Positions 51,970 through 60,424 of a stretch of 64,000 bases of DNA are shown here, one piece after another. The DNA is from CAZDWZ01 sp964509425 (GTDB lineage: Bacteria > Bdellovibrionota_C > UBA2361 > SZUA-149 > CAZDWZ01), in assembly GCA_964509425.1 (NCBI GenBank), contig CAZDWZ010000004.1:124001-188000 (forward strand), given 5' to 3'. Positions within the stretch are counted from its first letter, which is position 1. Each line of letters starts with the position of its first letter. The notes beneath the pieces are model-generated. The model did not search any database. It was not told where the DNA came from and saw only the letters and a list, made by a program, of their open reading frames with translations. The translations under genes were made by a program, and so were the position numbers.

Positions 51970-53157
51970 CTAGAGAAGCTTTTTGAAGGCTTCTGCGAGA
52001 TCCGTCTTCTCCCAGCTGAAGCTTCCGTCAGCTCCCGGCTGCCGGCCAAAGTGGCCGTGTGCAGCGGTTCGCCGGTAGATCGGCTTCATCAGATCAAGTC
52101 GCTTGATGATCTCTCGTGGCGCAAAGCTGAAGACAGCGCGAATTTCTTTCTCAATCTTCTGTTCGTCGACCTTGGCCGTACCGAATGTGTCGACGAGAAT
52201 CGAAACTGGCTCTGAAACCCCGATCGCGTACGCGACTTGAATTTCACACTTCGCCGCAAGGCCGGCGGCGACGATATTCTTCGCCACATATCGCGCAGCG
52301 TAAGCAGCCGATCGGTCGACCTTGCTCGGATCCTTCCCGGAGAATGCTCCACCACCGTGTCGGCTGTATCCGCCGTAGGTGTCGACGATGATCTTTCGAC
52401 CGGTAAGTCCCGCGTCTGCGTTCGGGCCTCCGATGACGAATCGTCCGGTCGGGTTTACAAGAAACTTCGTTTTGTCGCTCAGAAATTTCTCCGGAATGAC
52501 CTTCCGAACAACTTCCCTCACGATGAACTCGGACAATTCCCCGTGCTCAATCTCAGGAACGTGCTGGGACGATACAACAACAGTATCAACGAACTTCGGC
52601 ACCCCTCCTTCATAGAGGACCGTAACTTGGGACTTCGCATCCGGACGAAGGAAAGGCGCCTTTCCTTCATGACGAAGCGCAGCGAGCTTTTCGACGAGGC
52701 GATGGCTCATGGCAATCGGAAGCGGCATGTATTCCGGAGTCTCGTTACAGGCGAATCCGAACATCAGACCCTGGTCACCAGCGCCTTGGTCCTGGAAGAG
52801 ACCTTCGTTTTCCGAAACGCCTTGGGAGATATCAGGGGACTGCTTGCTGATGTTGCAGAGAACGGCAACGGTGGAGGCATCGCATCCGCACTCAGGAGAG
52901 GTGTAGCCGACACTTTTCAAAGTTTCGCGGGCGACCGCATCGTAGTCGACAACCGCCGTGCTGGTGATCTCCCCGGCGAGCATTACCATGCCGGTCTTCA
53001 AGAGACATTCACAAGCAACTCGGCTCTTGCTGTCCTTTTCGAGGAAGGCGTCTAGGACCGCGTCGCTGATTTGATCAGCCACCTTATCCGGATGTCCTTC
53101 GGATACGGACTCCGAGGTAAAGAGATGGCTGCGGGATGTCGTGCTCGTACTTACCAT
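51970..53157 (-). CDS. metK: S-adenosylmethionine synthase
   Basis: 395 residues; makes SAM from methionine and ATP. FTSESVSEGHPDKVADQIS at the start, GAGDQGLMFG with Asp/Lys ligands, and GGGAFSGKDPSKVDRSAAY as the P-loop are all present. ATG 53157 has GGAG nine bases upstream; an in-frame ATG at 53181 is weaker. Length is typical. The upstream 800 bases have no clear gene, so a long leader is possible. It follows rapZ on the same strand. Confidence 0.96.
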   Translation of the reverse strand: MVSTSTTSRSHLFTSESVSEGHPDKVADQISDAVLDAFLEKDSKSRVACECLLKTGMVMLAGEITSTAVVDYDAVARETLKSVGYTSPECGCDASTVAVLCNISKQSPDISQGVSENEGLFQDQGAGDQGLMFGFACNETPEYMPLPIAMSHRLVEKLAALRHEGKAPFLRPDAKSQVTVLYEGGVPKFVDTVVVSSQHVPEIEHGELSEFIVREVVRKVIPEKFLSDKTKFLVNPTGRFVIGGPNADAGLTGRKIIVDTYGGYSRHGGGAFSGKDPSKVDRSAAYAARYVAKNIVAAGLAAKCEIQVAYAIGVSEPVSILVDTFGTAKVDEQKIEKEIRAVFSFAPREIIKRLDLMKPIYRRTAAHGHFGRQPGADGSFSWEKTDLAEAFKKLL

Positions 53158-53958
53158 TGTTTTCTTCTCCACTTCATTCACTTAAAAATATACGGCTCAT
53201 GTCTATAGATCGGTCCCAGAACTGCGCTCGCGAGGCGCGCGATCCGGCCCTGAAACTCGGAACAGGCCACGACGCTCCGCTCGGTAACTGCGCGAACTCC
53301 GTTCCAAAACTTTGAGAGAGATTTTTTGAAAAACTGGGAAAATCGAAGGTGGGGAAAAACCTGCAGATTGGCCGAGGCCGCCGAAGGTTGGCGCACCTGG
53401 GCAAGAGTGGGCACCGTAGGAGGTGAGCTGCCTGAACCCAAGCTTCTCAGGATCTCGCCGAACGACCGAAATCCTGCCCGTCCAACCCACGCCATTCCGA
53501 CCGAGGATCGTTGCGCCTTCACGCGGTCGATTTCCGCAAACGGCAAGCACACACTTCTATATTCAAGAAGCACGGCTTGAAGACCAGCAAATTGCCCGCT
53601 GAATACCGTTTGGCTCACGTGAAGTACCTATTGGCCCGCTTTCGACGTTTATTACACATGCTCCACCCAGACTTTACCCTCGACAAACGCAGCCGAACTG
53701 TATCAAGGCTTCGTGGGGCAAAAACCCCCTCGGGTGGAGGAGATATCTAATTGTTTAGTACCTATACCGAGAAATCTCTTCGGGTCAACCCTCGTCCTGG
53801 GTGAGACCGGGATGGTTCCCCAGACCGTAACGGGGCGTGGGACGGGCGAGTTTGACTCGCAGAAGAGGACTGGGAATGTCGAGGAGCGGAGTTCACTGAT
53901 GGCAAATGAGCGCCGGAAACATTTCCCGGGACGAAGTATTGCTTCAAAATCGATTTTT
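53158..53958. other. Structured gap between rapZ and metK
   Basis: About 800 bases with no convincing gene. A minus-strand frame (53178-53618) is open but Ser/Arg-rich and unlike a real protein. Dense pairing lies at 53776-53867: CTCTTC (53776) with GAAGAG (53862) closes a junction holding arms CTGGG/CCCAG, CCGT/ACGG and GCGAGT-TTG-ACTCGC. A GGGG-CAAAAA-CCCC hairpin is at 53715-53728. A structured RNA or a long metK leader is possible. Confidence 0.4.
53761..53788 (-). promoter_or_regulatory. Candidate sigma-70-like promoter toward metK
   Basis: On the minus strand TTGACC (53788-53783) and TATAGG (53766-53761) are 16 bases apart. Transcription from here would give a metK leader of about 600 bases. 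The match is fair and unsupported by other data. Confidence 0.3.
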
Positions 53959-54858
53959 TCAGGCCTTGCTGATGTCGCGGTGACGTACGGTGGGCTTCAA
54001 ACCCTGTTTCTGGAGAAAGCCGGCAACCTCTTCGGCGAGCGCTACACTCCGATGCTTGCCCCCGGTGCAACCAAGGGCCAAGGTCGCATAACGCTTCCCC
54101 TCCTTTTGGAAGCGCGGCACGAGGAATGACGCCATGTCGTTCACGCGCCGAAGCATCTCGGTGGCATCTTCGCTCCCAAGCACCATGCTCTTTACATCGG
54201 GGTCCAGGCCGGTTTTTTCCCGAAGCTCATTCACAAAATAGGGATTGGGGAGAAACCGTACGTCGAAAACCAGGTCTGCGTCGAACGGTATTCCGTATTT
54301 AAAGCCGAAAGAGACTATCGTGAGTTCAAGAACCGGCTGAAAGCTCAGCATCTCTTGAATCTGCCGTCTCAGGTCATGTGGTGAGTCGGAGCTCGTATCG
54401 AGGCATCGGTCAGCAAGGCTCCTGATAGGAGCAAGTAACTGGCGCTCGGCATGAATGGCATCTCGAAGGACGGTCAGCTCAGGTGAAAGTCGGCGCATCG
54501 GATGCGGGCGCCGTGTCTCGCGAAATCGTTGGATCAGAATCTCATCACGCGCGTCCAAGAAAAGCACGAAGACTCGCATCGACTTCGACTTCAGCTCTTC
54601 AATGCCTCTTAAAACTTCCGCCACCGCCGTCTGAGTGTAGCAGTTCAAGAGCAGCGCGTACCTCTCGGAACCGGACGCGGGCTGAATCTTCGAGCTTTCA
54701 GCCGTCAGATACGAGAGGAAATTGCCGACCAAAGGAACGGGCAGGTTGTCGACGCACGAGACGCCCGCGTCCTCGAGGGCACGGAGCACGGTCGATTTCC
54801 CTGCTCCTGCGGTACCGGTGATAATGATGAGCTCAAGCGAGTTCGAAAACGAGCTCAC
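53959..54858 (-). CDS. rapZ: RNase adapter / nucleotide-binding protein RapZ
   Basis: A 299-residue YvcJ/RapZ protein. Walker A GTAGAGKSTVLRALED is near 14-29, with CVDNLP just after. FLDARDEILIQRFRETRRPHP is the conserved middle block, and the C-terminal domain has SFGFKYGIPFDADLVFDVRF, PYFVNELREKTGLD and the IALGCTGGKHRSV-like LALGCTGGKHRSV motif. In E. coli it directs RNase E to the sRNA GlmZ to control glmS. GTG start overlaps the hpf stop (GTGA), so it is translationally coupled. Confidence 0.93.
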   Translation of the reverse strand: MSSFSNSLELIIITGTAGAGKSTVLRALEDAGVSCVDNLPVPLVGNFLSYLTAESSKIQPASGSERYALLLNCYTQTAVAEVLRGIEELKSKSMRVFVLFLDARDEILIQRFRETRRPHPMRRLSPELTVLRDAIHAERQLLAPIRSLADRCLDTSSDSPHDLRRQIQEMLSFQPVLELTIVSFGFKYGIPFDADLVFDVRFLPNPYFVNELREKTGLDPDVKSMVLGSEDATEMLRRVNDMASFLVPRFQKEGKRYATLALGCTGGKHRSVALAEEVAGFLQKQGLKPTVRHRDISKA

Positions 54859-55196
54859 GTCTCAATCCGCTTCTCGGATGTGTGCTTGTGCGAGACGAGC
54901 TTCTCCTTCTGCTTGCGAATCTGCGTGTCGACGGTTTCCATCACACGGTCGACTGCCGTGTAGAGATCTTCCGTCGTTGATTTACTGGAAACTTCAAAGG
55001 ACCGGGAATGCAATAGAACTTCCGCGGTGTGATCCCGCTTCTCGACCGAAAGGATGACGTGAACGTCGCCTTCGGAGACTCCGTAACGCTTGAGGCAGTG
55101 AGTAAGCTTTTCAATCGCGTGTTGGCGCAGCGCTTCTGAGGGGTTGGTATGCCGAAAGGTCACGGTGATTTCGGGAGTTCCGGTACTTTTCTCCAT
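54855..55196 (-). CDS. hpf: Ribosome hibernation-promoting factor (short form)
   Basis: 113 residues of the HPF/YfiA family. ITVTFRHTNPSEALRQHAIEKL and a mid HTAEVLLHSRSFEVSSKSTTEDLYTAVDRV fit the beta-alpha-beta4-alpha fold that fills the mRNA and tRNA channel of idle ribosomes. Lacks the C-terminal dimerisation domain of long HPF. AGGAGA precedes the ATG. Position after rpoN and before rapZ follows the common proteobacterial order, but ptsN is absent. Confidence 0.9.
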   Translation of the reverse strand: MEKSTGTPEITVTFRHTNPSEALRQHAIEKLTHCLKRYGVSEGDVHVILSVEKRDHTAEVLLHSRSFEVSSKSTTEDLYTAVDRVMETVDTQIRKQKEKLVSHKHTSEKRIET

Positions 55197-55227
55197 TGGG
55201 TGTCTCCTGCTCTTGATACCTACTCAG

Positions 55228-55233
55228 ATTATA
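55228..55233 (-). promoter_or_regulatory. Candidate -10 element for hpf-rapZ
   Basis: A perfect TATAAT preceded directly by TG lies 31 bases before the hpf ATG on the minus strand. No good -35 is seen, so an activator or other sigma factor may be needed. Confidence 0.35.
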
Positions 55234-55393
55234 CATCTATTTCTACCATGGGAACGGACCCAAAGGCAGTACTTCATCCGCAAAATCGAGGTCCGCATGA
55301 ACGAAACCAAGTTGCGCTCGGTCTTGGCCTGCAAAATAAAGATTCAACCCAGCTTCGCACAGAACTTCAGTTGTTAGACGAAGAAGATCTTCT

Positions 55394-56773
55394 CTAGAAG
55401 CATCTCTTTCTTTGTGAAGACGGCAGAATGCTCATTGCTTCGCGATATTTCGCCACGGTTCGTCTAGCAATTGAAATGCCGTCGAGATGAAGCTTCTCAG
55501 AAAGCTCCTGGTCGCTCAACGGCCTCGCGGGATTCTCACGCTCGAGCAAATCGCGAATTTTTTCCTTGACGGCTTCCGAGGAAATATCTCCCTCGTTCGA
55601 CCGAATGCCCGATCGAAAGAAAAATTTCAGCTCGAAGACACCGTGCGGCGTATGCACGTATTTATTGCTCGTCACACGGCTGATGGTGGACTCGTGGAGA
55701 TTTACGGCCTGTGCCACCTCGCGAAGTACCAGAGGCTTGAGTCCGCTGACTCCCTGCTCGAAAAATAGCCGCTGATATTCAACGATGCTCTTCGTCACCT
55801 TGAGTATCGTCTGCTGTCGCAGCTGAATGTTCTTGATCAACCACGAAGCGGATCGGGCACGCTCCTGAAGATATGCTTTCTCCCCTCTCTCTCCTTTCGA
55901 GAGATACTCACGAAAATTCGGACTCAGCCGGAGGCGTGGAATTCCGGAGTCGTTCAACGTGACCACGAAGTCCTCGCCAACACGCTTCACGTAGACGTCA
56001 GGCGTGATGAAAACTGGAGCCTCATCCAAGAATGGACGGCCGGGGCGGGGTTCCAGTCGACGAACTGTTGAGAGGGCCTCCAGCAGCACCGGGAGCGCAA
56101 CGCCTTCCTGACGCGCGATCTGGTCGTGTTTTTTCGTCTCAAGAAGCTCCGAATGCTTCTCCACGACTCGCCACGCCAGAGAACCACGAAGTCCGAGCTG
56201 ATCGAGCTGAATTAAAAGGCATTCCGTCAGATTTCGAGCTCCTATTCCCGGAGGATCAAGCATCTGCACCGTTGAGAGCACACTCTCCGCGAATTCAGGA
56301 TCACATGAGGCCTGTTCTGCAATTTCAGCAGTGGTGCTCTCGAGGTATCCGTCCCGATTGAGATTTCCGATGATATAGCTAGCTACGTGCAGCTCTTCGG
56401 CGCCAAGGTCCGTGGTTCGAAGCTGCATCAAGAGATGGCTCGAGAGTCCTTCGGGAACGGCAGAAAGCGTTTCGATGCTTCCGCTCTCGCCTCTCGCAGC
56501 ACCGCTCCCAGCAGTTCGTTCAAACGAAAGATCCCAGTCCTCGGGAATATCCGCGAGCTCAATGTTGTCTGGCCCGTCTTCCGGTGCCGACGAGGCATCA
56601 CCCTCTTCGTTCCCGGGGTTTTCCTCGAGCACGGGATTTTCCAACAACTCCTGAGAAATTGTTTCGAGATACTCCTCATGCCCCATCTGCAGGAGCTTGA
56701 GGCTTTGCTGCAACTGAGGAGTCAGCACCAACGACTGGCTCAGCCGCTGCTCAAGCTTGATTACAACCGCCAT
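55394..56773 (-). CDS. rpoN: RNA polymerase sigma-54 factor
   Basis: 459 residues. Region I is Gln/Leu-rich (LVLTPQLQQSLKLLQM). An acidic region II lies around 50-75. The core-binding domain and helix-turn-helix follow (NLHESTISRVTSNKYVHTPHG). The RpoN box ARRTVAKYRE near the end binds the -24 element. It enables enhancer-dependent transcription; no bacterial enhancer-binding protein is in the window. It sits between lptB and hpf as in many proteobacteria. Confidence 0.96.
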   Translation of the reverse strand: MAVVIKLEQRLSQSLVLTPQLQQSLKLLQMGHEEYLETISQELLENPVLEENPGNEEGDASSAPEDGPDNIELADIPEDWDLSFERTAGSGAARGESGSIETLSAVPEGLSSHLLMQLRTTDLGAEELHVASYIIGNLNRDGYLESTTAEIAEQASCDPEFAESVLSTVQMLDPPGIGARNLTECLLIQLDQLGLRGSLAWRVVEKHSELLETKKHDQIARQEGVALPVLLEALSTVRRLEPRPGRPFLDEAPVFITPDVYVKRVGEDFVVTLNDSGIPRLRLSPNFREYLSKGERGEKAYLQERARSASWLIKNIQLRQQTILKVTKSIVEYQRLFFEQGVSGLKPLVLREVAQAVNLHESTISRVTSNKYVHTPHGVFELKFFFRSGIRSNEGDISSEAVKEKIRDLLERENPARPLSDQELSEKLHLDGISIARRTVAKYREAMSILPSSQRKRCF

Positions 56774-56888
56774 ACTTCACATAACCAATTCTCGCTTACA
56801 GACAAAAGATCGACACGAACGCCGGTTGTCTTGAGGTAAGTCGGACCCCGAAAAAGCAATGGAAATTCAGAAACTTAGAGCCTATTCT

Positions 56889-57671
56889 TCACGAAAGTGA
56901 AAAAGATTCACCGAGATAATATCTCCGGGCAATCTCCGAGGCGGCAATCTCCGGAGGCGTTCCCGTCTCGATTACTCGCCCGTCGCTCAGGATATACGCA
57001 CGGTCGCAGATGCCGAGCGTCTCCCGAACATTGTGATCCGTGATCAGAATTCCGATGCCTTTGTCTCTCAGCACGCGAACGAGCTTCTGAAGATCGCCTA
57101 CGACTATCGGATCAACTCCGGCAAATGGTTCGTCGAGGAGCATGAATTTCGGCGAGCATGCGAGAGCCCGTGCAATTTCAACTCTTCTCCGCTCACCGCC
57201 CGAGAGTGAGAAAGCCATACTTCGGGCAACTTTGGTGAGATTCAAATCAAGAAGCAGACTCTCGACCTTCTCCTTCTGTTTGCTGTGAGAGCCACGATAC
57301 TCAGGGAGGATCTCCACAACCGCGAGGAGATTGTCGTAAACGGAGAGCTTTCGAAATACAGAAGGTTCCTGCGGAAGATATGCCACTCCCCGGCGCGATC
57401 TTTCGAACATTGGAAGCGGCGTGATCTGCTCTTCCGACAGATATATCTCGCCGGCGTCAGGGCGAACCAGTCCGACCATCATGTAGAACGTCGTTGTTTT
57501 TCCGGCACCGTTTGGCCCGAGAAGCCCGACCACTTCGCCGGCGCAGACGCCCAACTCCACCTGGTCGACCACGCGCCGCCGATTGTAGCTCTTTTGCAAC
57601 CCGGTTCCCCAGAACACCGGTTCATCGGCCGCACCCACCGGCGGTTTGTTGCCCGTCTGCACAGTCGTCAC
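56889..57671 (-). CDS. lptB: LPS export ATPase LptB
   Basis: 260 residues. Walker A GPNGAGKTTTFYMM near 53-66, Q-loop YLPQEPSVFRKLSV, ABC signature LSGGERRRVEIARAL, Walker B FMLLDEPFAGVDP and the H-loop DHNVRE. The FAGVDPI wording is typical of LptB. It powers LPS extraction with LptF and LptG. A GTG start overlaps the lptA stop (GTGA). An extra 20 residues precede the conserved fold. Confidence 0.95.
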   Translation of the reverse strand: MTTVQTGNKPPVGAADEPVFWGTGLQKSYNRRRVVDQVELGVCAGEVVGLLGPNGAGKTTTFYMMVGLVRPDAGEIYLSEEQITPLPMFERSRRGVAYLPQEPSVFRKLSVYDNLLAVVEILPEYRGSHSKQKEKVESLLLDLNLTKVARSMAFSLSGGERRRVEIARALACSPKFMLLDEPFAGVDPIVVGDLQKLVRVLRDKGIGILITDHNVRETLGICDRAYILSDGRVIETGTPPEIAASEIARRYYLGESFSLS

Positions 57672-58276
57672 CCGCCCCCCATCACCTGAGAAGTTGGACT
57701 GTCCTTCAGGACTTTCACGCGGACATTTCCTTCCGCTTCGCTCCGGTCCTCGTTTACAAATACGGTGACTTTATCAGCCGCGAGCGCATTCCCATTTCGA
57801 TAGAGCTCCGGCGCTTCGGTGAGCTCAATTCTCGCCGCCGGAACAAAATACTTCGCGCGATTTGCAGTTGCTTTCAGCCCCTCACCACGCGTGATGACCA
57901 CGTTCCCAGTAGCAAGCAGCGTCTGGATCTTATTGGCGTCGTCGTATCGCCCTTCAACCAGATCGGCGGTGATGGTGAGATCTTCTCGTTTCACTTCGAC
58001 GTTTTTCTTATACGTAAAGACTCGGCCCTTCGAGTCGAGAGAAAGTGTATCCGACTTAATGTAGAGTGGAGCATCCTTCGAGCCGCCCTTTTGGCCCAAA
58101 CTATCCTTCAGAGATGCGACTCCTGATTTTTCACCTTCGGCCCTCGCGTCGGACCCTGCGGCCGGGTTCGACTGCTCGGCAATTGAAACTCCGCCGACAA
58201 CGAGGCACGGCGCCATCAAACTGAATGCGGCGATGCCGAGGAGAAATGCGAGGTTGTGTTTCAAACTAAGCGTCAT
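57668..58276 (-). CDS. lptA: Periplasmic LPS transport protein LptA
   Basis: About 202 residues from ATG 58276. A signal peptide runs to about residue 33 (GVSIAEQ). A disordered linker precedes the OstA-like beta-jellyroll: APLYIKSDTLSLDSKGRVFTY, TITADLVEGRYDDANKIQ, LATGNVVITRGEGLKATA and VNEDRSEAEGNVRVKV. It bridges LptC and the outer-membrane LptD. The upstream in-frame start at 58324 overlaps lptC and is not used; starting at 58276 leaves 7 bases between the genes. Confidence 0.9.
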   Translation of the reverse strand: MTLSLKHNLAFLLGIAAFSLMAPCLVVGGVSIAEQSNPAAGSDARAEGEKSGVASLKDSLGQKGGSKDAPLYIKSDTLSLDSKGRVFTYKKNVEVKREDLTITADLVEGRYDDANKIQTLLATGNVVITRGEGLKATANRAKYFVPAARIELTEAPELYRNGNALAADKVTVFVNEDRSEAEGNVRVKVLKDSPTSQVMGGG

Positions 58277-58283
58277 AGACAAA

Positions 58284-59354
58284 TCAGCGCGCACGGCGCT
58301 GCTTCTTAACCAATTTCGCCGCAACAGCCTTGTTCACGGACTTTACACCGGACTTTCGGGCCGCCCGCCCGTCTGAGGCTTTTGAGTTCCCTTGGGTCTT
58401 TTCCTTTACCTGAGCATTTTTCGTTTGGACAGATTGCTTCGAAGCCTTCAGGGGCGAAACTTTTTCGACCGCCTTTTTCTCATCGGCTTTTCTCTCCAGA
58501 GAAGCCGTCTCCTCGGTGGGCTTCTTAGCGGTGGTGAGTTCTCCCGCAGTTACCGTCCCCAACCGTTCCGCCGCCACTGGCTTATCAGAAGACACCTTTC
58601 CCGTTCCCTCGGCCTTCGCCTTATCACGTTGCTCCGGCTTGGACGCTCCGGGCGGGGTTTCTGTATTTCGTTTCGGGGCCGGCTGTTCCGCTTTTCCGCC
58701 GCCGAGAGAACCGAAACCAGGAAGCGCTTTTGGTGCCACGGCTCCCGATCGGAAAACGGATGAGACTCGTTGCTGAAATTCCATCGCTCCGGATTCCAGA
58801 TGAATCACGAATCCCATTCCTGAGACTTCGAAGCCCTGGCCGAGCACCACCATTTGCTCTCGCGTCTCAAAGGTCTTGTTCGTGACGTTATAATTCCCCT
58901 GGGTCGTCTGAAATGTCACTCCTCCGCCGAGCGATCCACGGACATTCCCATCCATGCGCGCCTGATTGAGTGCCGAGCCGGCGATATTCAAGCGTGCCGC
59001 ATCGCCGCTGATGCTCACGTCTTCTTCACGGTTTCGATAAATTCTAAGAGTCGGTTCGTTCACCAAGGTCACCGATTCAGCGGGATAATATCTCGCGTCT
59101 TTGGCCTTCACCGACCAGAGAGGATTCCCCGCGCGAAATTCCACCCGCTCGAACTGCTCAAGGTGAACGTTTGAAACGGAGTTGTTGACCGCGCTCGATG
59201 CTGAGCCTCCGGAATTATCCTCTTGGAATCGAAAACCAGTCACGACCGACCGCCGGGCTGAGGAGCGCGCGAGTGCGACTCCCGCCAACACGATGATGTA
59301 GATGACCGGAACAGCGAGAAAGAAAAGTCGAAATTTTCTCAGGAAGGCAAGCAT
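58284..59354 (-). CDS. lptC: LPS export protein LptC with long basic tail
   Basis: 356 residues from ATG 59354; the open frame continues upstream across kdsA but that part is antisense noise. One membrane helix (LFFLAVPVIYIIVLAGVAL) near 10-28, then the LptC jellyroll to about 201 (LWSVKAKDARYYPAE, VNEPTLRIYRNREEDVSISG, FETREQMVVLGQGFEVSG). A further 155 residues are low-complexity Lys/Ala/Ser/Pro with no parallel in usual LptC (about 190 residues). LptC takes LPS from LptFG and passes it to LptA. Confidence 0.88.
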   Translation of the reverse strand: MLAFLRKFRLFFLAVPVIYIIVLAGVALARSSARRSVVTGFRFQEDNSGGSASSAVNNSVSNVHLEQFERVEFRAGNPLWSVKAKDARYYPAESVTLVNEPTLRIYRNREEDVSISGDAARLNIAGSALNQARMDGNVRGSLGGGVTFQTTQGNYNVTNKTFETREQMVVLGQGFEVSGMGFVIHLESGAMEFQQRVSSVFRSGAVAPKALPGFGSLGGGKAEQPAPKRNTETPPGASKPEQRDKAKAEGTGKVSSDKPVAAERLGTVTAGELTTAKKPTEETASLERKADEKKAVEKVSPLKASKQSVQTKNAQVKEKTQGNSKASDGRAARKSGVKSVNKAVAAKLVKKQRRAR

Positions 59355-59431
59355 AGGCGTCCCGAGCGCTGATTCCAGAAAACTGTTGGAGAATTCTCGT
59401 GCTTCATTCAAATCCTGGTTCAGAACCCGAG

Positions 59432-60289
59432 CTAGCGATCCTGCCCGGCGAGCGCCTCGTGAACACTCTTTACCTCTTTCAGGAGTGCCTCGAGCTCGGA
59501 AACAGGGACCATATTCGGCCCGTCGGACGGAGCATTGTCCGGGTCTTGATGCGTTTCGAGAAACAGGGCGTCGACACCGAAGGCGATTGCCGCTCTGGTC
59601 AAAGGACGAACCCACTCTCTCGCGCCGCCGGAGGAACCGTTCTTTCCACCCATGACTTGAACGGAATGCGTCGCGTCAAAAACGACTGGATACCCGAGCT
59701 CTCGCATCATCCCGAGCCCACGATAGTCGACAATAAGTTCTCGATAACCAAAACACGCGCCACGTTCGCAAAGCAGTACGCCCGTCTTTTTGTTCCCCGC
59801 AGATTCAACCTTCTCGGCTGCAAACCGCATGTCTTGCGGATGGAGGAACTGGCCCTTTTTTACAAGAATTGTCTTCCCCGTCGCACCGGCCGCTTGAAGC
59901 AGACTCGTCTGCCGACAAAGAAACGCAGGGATCTGTACGATGTCGACGACCTCGCCAGCCATCGCCGCCTCGGCTTCTGAGTGAACGTCGGTTAAAACCG
60001 AGACGCCGTGTTCGCGCCGCACTTCTTCTAGTATTCTCAGTCCTTCTTCGATGCCGAGCCCGCGAAATGACGACGTCGATGTGCGGTTCGCCTTGTCGTA
60101 AGACGATTTATACACGTGCGGCAATCCCGTCTTTCGCGCGATGGCGCTCACCGTTCCCGCCATCTTCATGGCGTGGTCACGAGATTCGATCACACACGGA
60201 CCCGATATCAGGAGTGGCGGACTTGAAAAGACACTCGTGCCTTTTCCGACGGTGAAGTTTGTCGGACCGGATATAAGTACAGATTTCAT
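59432..60289 (-). CDS. kdsA: 3-deoxy-8-phosphooctulonate synthase
   Basis: KDO-8-P synthase, joining PEP and arabinose-5-phosphate. Conserved LLISGPCVIESRDHAMKMA, YKSSYDKANRTSTSSFRG, LTDVHSE, VDIVQIPAFLCRQTSLL, KKGQFLHPQDM, CERGACFGYRELIVDYRG and VVFDATHSVQ are present. The CxxGxxFG-type cysteine suggests the metal-dependent or hybrid form; this is inference. ATG 60289 is preferred over GTG 60325. It precedes lptC by 77 bases; kdsC/kdsD are not present. Confidence 0.95.
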   Translation of the reverse strand: MKSVLISGPTNFTVGKGTSVFSSPPLLISGPCVIESRDHAMKMAGTVSAIARKTGLPHVYKSSYDKANRTSTSSFRGLGIEEGLRILEEVRREHGVSVLTDVHSEAEAAMAGEVVDIVQIPAFLCRQTSLLQAAGATGKTILVKKGQFLHPQDMRFAAEKVESAGNKKTGVLLCERGACFGYRELIVDYRGLGMMRELGYPVVFDATHSVQVMGGKNGSSGGAREWVRPLTRAAIAFGVDALFLETHQDPDNAPSDGPNMVPVSELEALLKEVKSVHEALAGQDR

Positions 60290-60424
60290 ATGTCTCGCTT
60301 CGCTCTTTTTGCCGTGCGCCGGCACCGTCTCGGGTCCAGACAGGCTCAGATTTAGACCGTTTGTTTTCGCTCGTCCTGGTGGTCCGAATCTTCGAAAAAT
60401 TCGCAGATTCGAACGGGAGCCGCA

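Noticed and set aside
53178..53618. Minus-strand ORF of 146 codons before metK
   Set aside because: Ser/Arg/Val text without domain, signal or ribosome-binding site, starting at GTG. Not called, though a weak chance remains.
53713..54129. Plus-strand ORF over the start of the rapZ-metK gap
   Set aside because: Most of it is antisense to the conserved rapZ 3' end, and the remainder covers the structured region; no ribosome-binding site or protein-like pattern.
55248..55397. 49-codon plus-strand ORF between hpf and rpoN ending LLDEEDLL
   Set aside because: The end looks protein-like, but there is no ribosome-binding site, it opposes both neighbours and overlaps the rpoN stop. Insufficient support.
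59355..59615. N-terminal extension of the lptC frame
   Set aside because: It runs through the end of kdsA in another frame, is Arg/Cys/Gly-rich and has no signal; the membrane helix begins right after ATG 59354.
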